From assembly GCF_001949145.1 (NCBI RefSeq), contig NW_019091397.1, forward strand, positions 1,510,505 to 1,574,504: a DNA stretch of 64,000 bases, written 5' to 3'. The notes below the pieces were generated by a model. The model was not told the DNA's origin, did no database searches, and saw only the letters and a program-made list of their open reading frames with translations. Source of the stretch: Acanthaster planci (lineage: Eukaryota > Echinodermata > Asteroidea > Valvatida > Acanthasteridae). The translations under genes and the position numbers were made by a program. Shown here one piece after another: positions 52,301 to 64,000 of the stretch. The stretch's first letter is position 1. Each line of letters opens with the position of its first letter.

Positions 52301-55300
52301 ACAGAGGGAGTAAGCGAGGCAAGCAGAAGTACCAAACAGCTAGGCAAAAAAATGAGCATCTAATAAAGTCATACAGGAAACATTCTGTGGGATTCGCATT
52401 TTGAGGATGCTACTGTTTGGTCTCAAAAAATATCTATAACCAAGTAGTGCTTCCATTTTATAATCATTCCCTTAAAAACTGCTTCAACTTTTTGAAAAAG
52501 TGATCATTATTTTGAAACGTTTTCAAGTTTAAGTGATTGATCTATTAGGATCGAGCTAAAAAAAACACAGCACAGAAAGCCCCGACCAACCTTCCACTGA
52601 AGTCCCTCACTGATGGAGAAGGTGATTCCCGTTCCACCAGTCCTGCTCTGGGGAGCTGTGGCGACAGACGGAAGCTTAAAGTCTCTCCGCGGCTCCTTCA
52701 TCTCCAGAAATTTCTTAAGCCGCTGCTTTGTCAACTTCTGTATCTTGGTGGCTGTTGGAAGAAATGGACGATTGCACCAAACATGACAAGAAGACGTCTT
52801 CACCATAAAATGGAACTATGACAAAATCACACATTACAACTGCACACAATATACTGCTGGACAAATAAGTCCATTTTCCATAAAGTTCTGATCTACACTC
52901 GTCAACTTTTGATGCATCCCATTCATGCACGAGAAACACATTTGTACACATTCAGTTGAAAATTTCAATCGAATCCTTTACGTCATTCCCACTTGCATAC
53001 TTGAATGTGATGCGTCTTTCGGTAACCTTCAGGAAGCCACAAAGTAATACCCACAGTTTGCATAATCCACACCTGTAGGTGTACATTCTACTATTTGTTA
53101 CAGTAGTTGCTTGTTTATCAAGGTGATAGTGTTGTATTTTTGTCTTATTCAAGAAACCAAGATTTCTGATGACAGTTCACTGGGAATTAATGCCGTCCCA
53201 GTGAATTTCATATACCTGTGATATGCTTATGCAAGCTTATACATTACGGTAAAAGGATCCTAAATTACGACTACATCTTAGCATGTGATCACTGCACACC
53301 TTGGAATCCTCCAACCCCAAATGGCGGAAGCCATGAGTCAGCTTTTGTTTAGAGGAACCTGAAAGAGCCAATAGCTGTGTGAAATAACAAACACCATTGT
53401 TTGGCCACTACTGGGAGGTCTCCTGAAGGTGCAGTGAACATGCGAGGATTATTTAACTCACAGGGAAGTCTTGGATTCTTGTCATGGTATTCCTTGAAGC
53501 GTCTGGTGAAGGAAGACCAGTAGGGAAGCATCTCTTTGAAGACTGTGTACTGGGCGTCATCAAACAGTGTTGGGTTATGGGGGTCCTTGCCTTTGTCTTT
53601 CAGATAGTTGTCAGTCTGTTTCAGCAGCTTGCTGGCAACCTCGGGCGGTACGTCAATCTGTCAAGGCAACAGATATTTAAGCTGAAACAAAGCTAATTCT
53701 GTGCGCCTCATCGACAGACGGAAAAATTTGAAACAAATGGGGTTAAGGAAGAGTGTTGGTGAGTTAATACTTCCGTGAGATTTTTTGGACAGCAAGTGAA
53801 TTATTCTGTTTGCTTTTGTTCTGGTAGCTGGCCATAGTTTTACTAGCCTCTCGTTGGCCAAAATACGATGGTTACATGGAGGGGGCAGACCCCATACTTG
53901 CCTGCAGTCCAGGGTTGGTGACTGGAGAGTCAATGAAGCAATCTACAATCACTTCAACCTTCCGCTTCAGCATGAACATATCAGAGTATGTATGGTGGGA
54001 CTCCTGTGGGAAGAATGCATGGACACTTATAGTTATAGGCCTAGAAAGATAGATATGGATAAACTTTAATTATTTGTGGGGAATGTTTTTTTATCAAACC
54101 AAAAGTAATGGTTAACACACCAAAGTTAAGGCTGATCCTACATATCTTGACAAGCAGAGCAACCGGTCAAAATATTAACTGTCACTTCACAGGTAAAGTT
54201 ACAATAACTGTCAATATACATGTCGATAAATGTTCCAAGCAAAAGTCAGCGAAGCATTGGTCAGATGAAGTCTCCATCAAATTTGAACACTTTGGCTTGC
54301 AACGTAGTGTCTTCTACTTGGTAATTGTTTCCCTGAAAGAGCAAATTGACGTTTTGCAGCTCTGGCCTCTCATTAGCCGCACGATGGGCAAATCAATTAT
54401 CAAAATAAAGTGCTTCAAACTGCGAATTAAAGTGCTATGGGAATGTCCAATGAAATATTGCCAGATTTGTCTCAAGTACGGGTTACTGCTGCCTAGCATT
54501 TCATGTTGGTGCAAGCTGGATTAAACCACAAAAAGCTAGTTTGAAGCTTCCCAAAATATAAAAGGTACAAAGAGACCCTAAAACTTATCGTGTGTGACCA
54601 TGAGGGTTAGCAATTGTTTTTAATGCACACCTATGATAATTTCATACTTTTCAGTTTCGTAAAGTACCTACAGTGTGCTTACTAGATAATCCCGGCCCCA
54701 TTTTTAGGTACCTTAAACCTCTGCACTTCCAAATAGAAGACCAGGTCTTTCTCCAACAGCGGCATGGCGTCTTTCTCCCCGTACTCCATCAGGTATCTGT
54801 GGAAGTAGATCATCTTCTCGGGAGGCACTCCTCGGGCTGCCTTCAGCAGGAAGGACTGAAACTCGTTCTTGTCCTGGGATGTCGGCATCTGCTGACCAGA
54901 GTGCTGGGGATATGTGGGATTAGGTCAAAGGTCACCCAGTAAGTCCAGAAGTAAAGGCATGAAAATGCACTTTCAATACTCGTATTTAACTTGAATTAAA
55001 AAGATGTATTTGCAGGATCAATCATTAGTTAGCACACTCCAATCAAAACATAATCAAAGAAGTCTGTTCATTGATGCACTCCTTTTCTTCAAAACTAAAA
55101 AAATCAATATAGCAAACGTACGCACATTCACGCAAGAAAACATTTTTTCCATTGTGTGTGCATTAGAAACCAGTGTTGTCCATCACAACTCCCTCCGAAT
55201 CCATGTAAGTCCATCACAAGTCATTCAGTCTTAAGAAAATTCCCAAGTTATTCAAATGAACTGTGACAAAAGCATTTTTTGTCATTGTTCACCCTATTGT

Positions 55301-58300
55301 GAACTGGACTTGTGACTGGACTTGTGAAGGAACTTGTGATGAATAGACTTGTGATGGACTCAAACACGGCACTGTCAGGAGCTTCTGTTTTATGGAGCAA
55401 GAAAACAGACCTCCATGTGTGTGAATTCCAGAAAGGAGTTCAAAACTTCAAAGTGTAGAAAAACACTTTCCATAAACTCTATGACATCTGGTGAATGGAA
55501 TGTTGATTTTTAATTGCACAGCAAACGTTAGCAGCAGATATGTTTTGCAAGACATGCCAAACGTCACTACTATGTAACATGATACATGAAATCTACGGAA
55601 TAATGGAATGCGAATAAATGCTATTGCCACTTTGGGGACACTGAACAACTAACAGTGCAGGATGTGTTGGAAATAAATGGGCTGCCAATGAGTGACATTT
55701 CAAAATTTGAAATATGGGCAGGACAATGAGTGATGCACAGCCATGGACACATGTATATAATCAACATGCCACATTCAGCTACAGATTTTTGCCAATCTTT
55801 GCAATGAGAAAACAAGCGACCCTCTTCCAAGTCCTTTTTGCTCCTCCATGCCACTTGCTCCAAATTCTGCTTTTGTCTGTGTCTAAGCTTTGCATGCATG
55901 TTATTTGAGAGGTGAGGCTACACCATTATCACAGCAATCTGATGAGGTCAACACATTCCACCAAAGTAAACAGGTAAATGATCTCTGCATTTGAAATGAA
56001 AAGTGAGATCAAGGGGAGGCAATCAGTTGGCCAGTTTGTGGTGCTCCAAATATGAACGAGAATGTAAAACATTGAGTTGTTTATTCAGGATAATCACAGT
56101 TTGGTGTAAGCTTATACAGTGTACGTGGCAATGCAAGATAAGGGGAGAATGCAAAACTCTGGGCGATAATCCAAGGTTTCACAGGTACCCCACAAAACCC
56201 TACAAAACCCTGCAAACCTTGCAATTTGAGGAAAAGCTTGGGTTACTGCATGTTTGATTTCACATTCTCTCCTCCTTGTGCCTTTAATCTGAAGCTTTTC
56301 ACACAATCAAATGAAAAAATTATAATTAGTGCAGGAGTTACATGTGCACGTACATTTGATCTTTCAACTGAAGTTGCAAGTCCAAAGCTGGTAACACGCT
56401 CTATCATTATGCACCCTTCCCATTTTGAAAGCAATGCAACCCCATGGATGAATGGTGGAGTCACAAAGGATTTTTTTTACAGTGCACCAACTTCTGTGCA
56501 CCAACTTCACACCGAAATTCTTTAAAAACTTCACACCGGAATCAGAAAGCACTCGACCGCCTGCTTACCGGACCCTTGCCACGTCTCCGTCGTTTCCAGG
56601 CAAGCACCAAGCTTTGCGTGCTACCTGATCTCAGGGCCATGTCAAATTTGGAGTCTCCGCCCCCTCCACCTTGGTCATCCATTGACTCTGTGTGGGCCTG
56701 GGCACAAGGGATAAAGTGTTCATGGAGGGGAAAGGGGGGGCAAATGATATGATTGTGAGGATGAAGTGGAACCAGTGATATCCTGTGGAGTATGTGGCAT
56801 ACACGCAGTTGACATCAACCAATGAACATCTAACTTAAGAATTGCCTTGAAAGTATCAAAAAATGTACAGCGATAAATCTGGGGCAAGTTCAAGAGACAT
56901 GTGTATTTACCACAGTTGAATCAACACTGCCCAAAGGATGGATGGTTTGAGCCATTCCCTAGGGCACGGTTGTGGCAATGGTTATCAATAGAATACTGCA
57001 TATCAAGTAATTGGTACAGAGGGCACCACTCACATGAAAATACCGTAATTGTACAAAATATCACTGACCATGGACACTGCAGGAGTTGCGTCAAAATGCG
57101 ACGACATGATTTTACAAAACAGTTTCAATTGGATCATTCAAGTGTGACTGTTCTTTACGTGCCCACTGCCAACAAGCAACTGGCACATGGTCAACCTATA
57201 GCTCGGCCTGAACTTGCCCTTGGTTTTACTCTAAGTTCAGAATAAAAATTATCATTCCAAACTGTTCTACAGCTTGCACTACATCAAAATTCTCACAGTC
57301 ACAATTGGCGATAAATGCAACAAAGCTACAGTATGCAAGCACTAACTAGCAGCTGCTGCTGTCTAAACTCTATTTAGTGACAACACTTTGAATGCAAACA
57401 ACATTTGACAAACATACATGTTGGGAGCATCGGGCCACATGTACATGTAAATGGTGTCAAAATTCTCTAATTCACCTTTAAAAGATGGAACATAACATGG
57501 AAGGGAGGCACTCTCTTATTCACTGATTACAAGCCAAATTTTTCAACCAGTCTCACTTATTATTGTTCCCCTTCAATTCAATTTTGGCTAGATATAATTG
57601 TTCTTTTTCCAATGAACTTGTGATTACTGCTCGGGAATAGAAATTATGAAATTTACCATTGACACTAGTCACCACACAACAAAAAAACATTCAGATTCCT
57701 CCAAGTTTCTGTGACCTATGGCCAGTTTCCTTGTTACTTATTCCATTAGGACAGAAATATGGCTGACCCTGATTAGAAAGTATACTGCTCATTTTGTTTT
57801 TATTAAATCCTATGATATTGCCCCTTATGAAAAAAAATTAAAAACTACAGTTTAAATGAAACGGAATCTACAAGAAACTTGACAGTATAGATGGAGAGTT
57901 TAACAACTTCAGTCTTTGACGATAGCTATGTCACTATGTCACGATTCAGATGACTTTTCAATGGACCACCATTATGAATAGTAATATAAATATATACAAC
58001 ATTTTATAAATTACAACTAAAAAAATGTAAAACAAGAAAAGTTTCAGGGATTATTAGTCAGTTTTATAGGAGGAAAACCCTAGATAATTGTTCCACTGAA
58101 AACCAACACGTCAGGTGGGGACTTAATTACCCAATCCACATGTCAACCCGGGCAGGATTTAAACCCAGGTTACTGAAGTGGAAGGTGAGGAAAGTACCGG
58201 ATTCCGTGGCATGATATGATTGGACTTTCAGAACAGACAGGACCAGCAGAAGGATGTATAACTAAGACATCTAAAAAGAACACTAAATTAAACATCATAC

Positions 58301-61300
58301 ACTTAAACAAAAACTGTGCAATTTCACCTGGTTTAAATTGAAATGTTCTCTCCTTTGATTTCTGCCTTAAGAGTTCTGCCTGTTGTGGATTCCCATCAAA
58401 CCTCACACAACAGGGAATGTTTACACCAAATGTTGTGGAGCTGATATTCACTCCAGTTTGGGGAAGAAACTGGGTAAAAGATGTTCCAACCTTTTCTTAG
58501 AATCTAGGCACTTTCATGCCAATTCTTAAAGATTAAAATCACATTCTGTATATTCTTTGTTAGGCTATGATTTAGACCGAGAGAAGTCAACCTAAATGTA
58601 GTTATGGATTTGGAAAATGACTTTTGAATCCCTATTGCTGAAATTCTTGCTGACAGCCCTGTCTATTGTGAACGTAAGATCGAACATGCCAATTTAAAGT
58701 CCAAATCCCCACTGACATATTCATTTTGAATGCTGTTTGGACTTCCCGGGAAAAAAACCCTAAAAAAGCATTTTCCTTTCAAAATTCAGTTCAACTGGCC
58801 TGTTTGATGCCTTTCCATGGAAACTACCTGATAATCACTAGGTCTGTAAAGTTCATATCTATAAAAAAATAATTCTGTTTGTAATGAATTCGATACTAAA
58901 TCGACATGCTGGAAAGTGCACAATGAAGATGGTATGACCGTGCTAACAACGTAAAGCAGACAAAACAGTTTTCAACAAAATTGTCTGATGACTGTGTTTC
59001 TTCACACAAGAGTCCATTTCTTGCCATTTTGTTACCTCAAAAACATGTTACTTTTAATCTTGGAAAGAGTATGTGTGCAGCTTCACAAATTTACTGCCAT
59101 TTCTGAAATTCCTAGGAGAAAATGTAATAACTTTATCGAAATCTCTTTGGGTAGGGTGGAATGGGCAAATGTTCTTGAAATGTCAGAAGTGACCAGTTGA
59201 CACGCTGGACACGTGGGAGAAAAACACTAACAGGTTTTTTTTTTTATTTCAACGGTGCAGAATTTGTTTGAGGGTCTGAAATGAAAACATACACACATAC
59301 ATGAAGCTTTGGCAATTTACGTTTGCTACAGTTGGGTCAAAACTGATGCCGATTGATGGCAGGGTTCAAAGTCAGCATAATGTTCATAATCCTTCCTGCT
59401 TTACGGGCAAAATATGGATCTTGTGTCCTTCACACTCTATGCACGTATATGCTGTATGTCATTCTGCTATGAGATCAATGGATGGCACTGACTGGTGAGT
59501 TGTTTCGGAGGGCTGAATACCTTCGACGTTAACACCATCAGCATCTGCACCTCATCAGTGCTGAGGTAGATCTTATCGACACTGTCTGCCTCGGTCTGAT
59601 AGACCGTGGAATCATAGATCTGTCACATGGGGATTCAACTGCTCATTAAAGTGCTATAGAAACTGGATTTTGGATCTTAAAAATAAGGTACATATCAGAG
59701 CAATACATTTGAAAGTGCAGTGCATGCTGCCTTACCTGAATCTGCAGCATACTGAATTTGTTAAAACATGCATGCAGTCATGTCTTTCACGTACTTATGT
59801 TCTGAGTTTTGACAAATCCAACAGGTTCTTCCTTCATTAGAGATCTGTTCAAAATAATCCTACCAATTTTTTGAGCTTGTTCATTCAACCCCAGAATCAG
59901 TTGCACTCACTGCTGCAAAGTGATATTCAGTAGAATCTGAGTCTGAGAGTACATTGAATGAGTGGGAATTTCAGTTTTAGATGCAGCAATGCAAGAAATG
60001 GTCCAAGACACTATAACTGCACAAGCATTGGCAATGCAGTCTAAGTCATTTTGTCCATTTCTGAAGCTTCCCACCAAACTTTTTTTTCCACATAATCAGC
60101 TTTTAGCTCAAAATGAAAAGCCATTTGTACATGTACTTACAGACAACTGTGACTGATTTCTTGGGCTTAATTTCAAATGTAGAATAGGCCTTCATGTACA
60201 TGTGTATTAGACAGTTTTCGGTACATAGTATTTTAGACCCACATGTACCTATATTCAGTAATTCATTAAAGAGCAAAACTGCAACACTTGTACAGTCAGT
60301 AACCTCATTAACTAATAATAATAATAACAATGGTTTCTTATATAGCACTTGTAATTTAATATCAAAGCACTTTTCCATTATTCCAAATGTGATTTTCTTT
60401 CTGATATTAAAAGAAGTGAACTTACAATCCAGAAGTTACTGAAGACCTGTTCCAGTTTGGGGATGACGTGCTTCTGGGCTGCCTCCAGGGTCTTGACGGT
60501 GGGCCGGTCCCCCTCATTGCTCAGACGAGTCAAGATGTCGTGGGATAAATCAATGGCCCTGAAGACAGCCGAGAGTGAGGAGCAGTATGGGCTTGTATAT
60601 CCTGTATAACTGTGCTAAGGTTGGATTCAGCTACAAACACTTGATGTTAACAGCCAACTTGAAGGTACAGTCCGTTATTTGTCATTCGTGAATCATGTTT
60701 GTGTAACAAAGCAGACAGCTGCAGATGTGGGACTGTACCTTTAAACATTCTCAGAAAAAAATCTAGAAATGAAATGCCCCCAACGCTTGATTGTGTAGAT
60801 TTAGGCGCACATGAAAATTTGTTAACTTGTGAAAATGGGATGTACTCCTATGATCAAATTTATTCCCAACTGAGGAGCAGTATGATTTAAAAAGACAGTC
60901 TCACACTTATTAAATTCCAGAAGCAATGATGGTGCTTAAGAATGCCCATGAACTTGTTTAAATGACAATTTACATGTACATCACTGTAATTGACCTGTAC
61001 ATGTACATATGGACTGCACTACAATGCTCTTCCCTGTTTGGAAATGGGCAAGGGTCCAAATATAGTCTTTAATCAAGCCATGACCGCCCTTTACAACTAG
61101 AAAGGTTGCAGGAACTTGCTTACTTTTTTGAAGAGGGATCAAAGTAAGTGCTGCTGATCTGTTTGGCCAGGTTGTATCGCTTCTCAGCATGGGCGTCTGG
61201 AAGACGCAGGGCAGCCTCGATATCAAAGTACATGTTGAAAGCACTCAGGTTCTCCTTGCCCTCAATCTCTTGCATGTAATTCTTGAACAGAGTCATCAGC

Positions 61301-62663
61301 CTATGCACAAAGGGTACAGAAATTTCAATCACTCAATTTCAATTTTGAAAGATTTCCCACAATGAGGACGAGTGAGATAATTCTTTGTTTCATAAAAAAA
61401 TGAACAAAAACAGAGGTAGCTCGGTTATCACTGCTACTCACTTTAAATTGTTTGAAATTATTTTCCCAGCAAATCTCTGACATAGGCACAGAACAGCGCT
61501 GTATAAAAAGCTAAATCTAGGAAGGTTCCATGTGATTCACACTATAAAATGTCGCAGTTGGGCTACATGCACATAGGAGTAAAAATAAAATCTCGACAGC
61601 CCTCTCATCCTGAGATAATAATCATCACATCAATACATGGGTGTGGTTGTATTCTGAGAAGATGCCACTGCTGCAGTGGCATTATACTAATGTGCATGTT
61701 TTTCAACTTTGAGGCGCACTTGACTTTGGCAAGTCAGACAACCCTATTGGTTATTGCCAAGGAGAAGCAATCACTGTTAAATACTTTCTTTTTCTGGTCA
61801 CCAGATACAGTTGTGAAGTGGTCTAGACTGTTTTGCTCACCAATGGGACCAAGTATGTACAGCAAAAGTAAAGCTGAGCATAGTTTTTACTCTGAATTCA
61901 GTATAATATGCTGTTGAAATACACAATTTTGGAGAAAATAGCTTCACATGAGCAGGATTATTTGCCACTTCCTTCCCCCCCAATTTCCTGTCCCACCCAT
62001 CCTTCAAATGTCTCGTACAAACATGAAAACCAAAATGAGACGGACAAGTTTCCCTAGCTTCTTGCAAGATGTCTAAACTTGGAGCACAGTGTGGAGAAAT
62101 CTTTGACTGGATGAAACATTCTCTTATGCACTAAGCATGGATGTCTTAATATGCACATTTAGCAGGCATCTCGCCTGCCCTGGCTGTGAAAAGAAAAACC
62201 TCTTCCAGGGTTCAGATTAATGCTCTAAGTTTCGGATGAGTATCGTCAGTGCCATTATTACTGTTTGTTCTTGGCCATCTTCTTGAACGTGGCATCCTCC
62301 CTGCTCTCCTCTGGCACTTTGGCGTCGGGCGGTTGGTATGTTTGGATCTGCGGCACCATCACTCCCGCCTCCTCCTTCCCTTTAACCCCACCCTTGTTTC
62401 CACCGGCCTTGGCCCCGTCCCCCTTCCCCATCGGTTCCTGGTCCGTCTGGAACTTCACCCCAGGCTTCTTTTTGGCCTCAGCCCGGGCCTTCTTGACCTG
62501 CCGTAGAAGCTTGCGCTGCATGGCCAGCTGCTCCTTGCGCTTCTTCTGCTGTGCTTTCTTCTTGGACTCGGGGCTGAGCTCCCGACCCTTCCGGCGGGCC
62601 CGGCCAGCCTTGGACGGGATGCGCTGACTACGCGACTGACGTTTGGGTGTTTTGGATGCTGTG
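49188..62663 (-). CDS. RGS-domain protein, probably RGS22-like, 3' part of gene (5' end outside window)
   Basis: RGS proteins bind active G-alpha subunits and speed GTP hydrolysis; RGS22 carries several RGS folds. Exons in transcript order: 62262-62663, 61124-61300, 60426-60558, 59521-59619, 58328-58469, 56625-56697, 54712-54903, 53902-54003, 53462-53657, 53300-53358, 52591-52743 (or 52751), 49188-49385. The first exon enters mid-codon (phase 2), so the gene continues past 64,000. Two RGS-like regions are visible: exon 61124-61300 (EGKENLSAFNMYFDIEAA) with 60426-60558, and exons 54712-54903 (FHRYLMEY, LEKDLVFYLEVQRFK), 53902-54003 and 53462-53657. Between 58,328 and 54,903 the phases do not join, so at least one exon is missing or one listed exon is wrong. 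The name RGS22 rests on multi-RGS layout and remembered motifs; RGSL1 or another RGS protein is possible. Confidence 0.65.
52591..52743 (-). CDS. RGS gene exon: basic, IQ-like helix
   Basis: Encodes IQKLTKQRLKKFLEMKEPRR, a basic amphipathic helix with a weak IQ-motif look, then a Ser/Gly-rich segment ending in EGLQWK. Phase 0 exit joins the last exon. The 52,744-52,751 bases are included only if the CAACAG acceptor is used. Confidence 0.7.
53300..53358 (-). CDS. RGS gene short exon
   Basis: Encodes SSKQKLTHGFRHLGLEDSK, entered at phase 1 and leaving at phase 0. The next exon's best-looking acceptor (CAACAG, start 52,751) breaks the frame. The in-frame alternative is the AG of CACCAAG, which starts that exon at 52,743. 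Confidence 0.65.
53462..53657 (-). CDS. RGS gene exon: helical, Trp-containing segment
   Basis: Encodes IDVPPEVASKLLKQTDNYLK and, further on, FDDAQYTVFKEMLPYWSSF. This is the middle of the second RGS-like fold, where such proteins carry an aligned 'AQ.TVF..L..FW' pattern. It exits at phase 1 into exon 53300-53358. Confidence 0.82.
53902..54003 (-). CDS. RGS gene exon with a GC donor
   Basis: Encodes ESHHTYSDMFMLKRKVEVIV then DCFIDSPVTNPGLQ. The donor is CAG then GCAAGT, so this is a GC-AG intron; the rest of the donor is strong, as usual for functional GC sites. Phase 0 in and out joins exactly to the next exon (IDVPPEVASKLLKQ). Confidence 0.8.
54712..54903 (-). CDS. RGS gene exon: second RGS-like domain, first half
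   Basis: QDKNEFQSFLLKAARGVPPEK (residues split across the exon) is followed by IYFHRYLMEYGEKDAMPLL and EKDLVFYLEVQRFK. The helix with two acidic residues then a W/F-rich segment and a terminal RFK matches RGS helices. Phase is 0 at both ends. The upstream intron could hide the missing exon. Confidence 0.78.
56625..56697 (-). CDS. Possible RGS gene exon: Gly/Asp-rich linker
   Basis: A 73-nt exon with consensus borders (CCCAG / GTAGCA) and one open frame, TESMDDQGGGGGDSKFD. It enters at phase 0 and exits at phase 1, and neither neighbour supplies that phase. It either needs extra exons on both sides or is not used. Confidence 0.4.
58070..58195 (-). repeat. tRNA-derived SINE copy, diverged, reverse orientation
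   Basis: Minus-strand GGTTTAAATCC (58,155-58,165) and the GGTTTTCCTCC-like 3' module match the other two copies with more changes. It lies in an intron of the RGS gene. Confidence 0.55.
58328..58469 (-). CDS. Probable RGS gene exon, incomplete phase downstream
   Basis: Good acceptor (TTTTACCCAG) and donor (CCAG then GTGAAA) enclose 47 codons without a stop. They encode FLPQTGVNISSTTFG, IPCCVRFDGNPQQ and a basic stretch. The entry phase matches the upstream exon, but the exit phase (1) fits no downstream exon I can see. A coding role is likely, but an intronic chance frame cannot be ruled out. Confidence 0.45.
60662..60741. mobile_element. Short MITE-like element, family C
   Basis: An 80-bp stretch bounded by perfect 12-bp inverted repeats, AAGGTACAGTCC and GGACTGTACCTT. 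It has no coding capacity. It lies in an RGS gene intron. Confidence 0.65.
61124..61300 (-). CDS. RGS gene exon: start of RGS domain
   Basis: LMTLFKNYMQEIEGKENL then AFNMYFDIEAALRL is the classic first half of an RGS fold: a helix, the ENL motif, then an aromatic-rich helix. The exon exits at phase 2 and joins exon 60426-60558 (AIDLSHDILTRLSNEGDRPT), which supplies the middle helices and the linker to the last helix (HVIPKLEQVFSNFW). Confidence 0.78.
62262..62663 (-). CDS. RGS gene exon: Lys/Arg-rich basic linker
   Basis: A 402-nt exon encoding about 134 residues, very rich in Lys, Arg, Gln and Ala (KKKAQQKKRKEQLAMQRK, then KARAEAKKKPG), so probably a helical basic linker. Entry phase is 2, and exit phase 2 joins exactly to the next exon (KNKQ then LMTLFKNYM). 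The upstream neighbour is not visible in 62,664-64,000. Confidence 0.75.
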
Positions 62664-63119
62664 CTGTTGACCAAAAAGTGAAATACATTTGATTGTGGTC
62701 TCACCAAATCCAGCTACCTTTGCCCATTAAAACCCAATGCTTTCTGAGGATGAAATCAATACACACAAGAATGAGAAAAGGACAACTGAACTCATGCAAA
62801 CAGGGTACAGCACACAGTCCACAGCAAACCACATGCAGCCATTTCAGTTTCCACGATGCAATCACTTCAAATCAAAACAATACAATAAACTGCCTCGCTA
62901 AATTCCGTAGAAACAACTTCCAGTCCACATTAAGAGTTTGGGGGGGAAGCAACATGGGGAATTCCAAAGGAACACATCTCCAACTGAATTCAAGCATGAA
63001 CACTTGCTGATTCACTGGGCTTTGAACAAGAAAACTTGATGAATATTTTGAATGATTTCAGGATAAATACAGCATGCACATGCAAAATGCTACACAGACA
63101 CCACTGCAAACAAACTAAG

Positions 63120-63231
63120 GCTGCATCCGAATCTGTTGTCTAGAGCTAAGACTAGGTCTTCGTTCCATTGGAAATGCATGGAGATGCATACACAATAGAC
63201 CTAGCCGTAGCTCTGGAAGCCCGTTTCGGAC
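63120..63231. repeat. Dispersed inverted-repeat element, family B, copy 2
   Basis: CATCCGAATCTGTTGTCTAG starts it, and AGCTCTGGAAGCCCGTTTCGG ends it. The outer sequences are imperfect inverted repeats around CCGAA. It lies in an RGS gene intron. Confidence 0.6.
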
Positions 63232-64000
63232 CTAACTCAAGAAAGAGGCATGCTCCTCTCATTTCTAACATGCTAAATTGTGAAGGGAAGAATCAATTAT
63301 ATTCACATGCACTGGATTTACAAATCATGACCATCTAATATATTCAAGCAATAATCCCGTTAATAGCGGAACTTGTAGTGAATGATGATCACATACATTT
63401 TACTATTACCTGTACTGTGAAAAGTACATTTAGAAATTAACAGGCATCATGCTGAAGCTTTTAAAAATACAAGAAGTTGTATCATTAACCTTATTAATGC
63501 TTATGGGAATAGCACGTGTATATTAAACTGATCTGATCCAGGCTATCAAATACAAGGTCTGCACATGTGCTCAGAACTCTTTGATAGCTCGAGTATAAAA
63601 AATTCTTTGGGGTAAATTTTCTTCTGTATATGCAAAGCTTGAATATAATCCTCTGATTCTCAGTTCTGGAATCCTGACTTCACTGGAGCACAACGAATGA
63701 GTATCCTTGCTCATCCAAAGACAAAAGTGCATGGGTACTATTCTAGAATACAATTAAACACCCAAACTGGGCTCTGACCTTTGAGCAAGTTAATGGTCTA
63801 AAAGACAGCAAAGGGATTAGTTTGAAGTCTTCTTCGCACACAAAAATCAGGACCCAATTTCATGGCACTGCTTCACCCCTTCTCGATGGGAATTTCTTTC
63901 CGAAAGCCAAGAATTCCAGCCTCGCTTGGCCAGGAAGGCCACCTGCCAAACTGCAAATTCTCGGTTTGTGGCCCAGCATGCTCTGCACGCTTTAAAATTA

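Noticed and set aside
55810-55877. Missing RGS exon near 55.8 kb
   Set aside because: Acceptor and entry phase fit, but the donor (GTCGCT) is poor and the encoded peptide has no RGS feature, so it is kept only as a candidate in the findings.
63850-64000. Further RGS exon at the right edge
   Set aside because: The minus strand has an open stretch (CRACWATNREF), but no confident splice borders, and it resembles a repeat.

Overview
The window is animal nuclear DNA: short exons with GT-AG introns and long AT-rich introns full of repeats. Two very slowly evolving proteins are encoded, and their sequence shows a metazoan but nothing narrower. The many TACATGTACATGTA palindromes, a tRNA-derived SINE, foldback elements, and a CR1-like LINE with a 2A-like peptide fit a marine invertebrate deuterostome. 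An echinoderm is my best guess, but this is inference.

Layout: (1) 1,814-24,999, minus strand: a complete CEBPZ/Noc1/Mak21 gene. I joined 24 exons with consistent splice phases into 1,140 codons. (2) 25,350-32,778, plus strand: a complete DRAP1 (NC2-alpha) gene of 7 exons and 241 codons. It is head-to-head with CEBPZ, with only 350 bp between the two start codons, so a shared bidirectional promoter is likely. (3) 36,239-47,393, plus strand: a 7-exon gene for a 363-residue protein that I do not recognise. All splice phases agree. Its 6.4-kb first intron holds a decayed CR1-like LINE. (4) 49,188 to past the right edge, minus strand: the 3' part of an RGS-domain gene, probably RGS22-like, convergent with gene 3. 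At least one exon is still missing from my model.

Function: CEBPZ is a nucleolar ribosome-biogenesis factor and DRAP1 is half of the NC2 repressor of TBP, so the shared-promoter pair couples two housekeeping nuclear genes. The RGS gene probably acts in G-alpha binding, and RGS22 is mostly testis/ciliated-cell expressed in vertebrates. I see no operon-like or defence-type system.

The most unusual material lies in the introns and gaps. It includes a foldback element with tandem-repeat arms beside a second inverted-repeat element that ends in a 37-bp near-perfect palindrome (23.25-24.76 kb), a MITE with ~50-bp arms (45.3-45.5 kb), and a hairpin plus tandem duplication (35.65-35.85 kb). It also includes a 54-bp minisatellite (2.64-2.81 kb), dispersed repeat families seen twice or three times, and the unrecognised gene itself.
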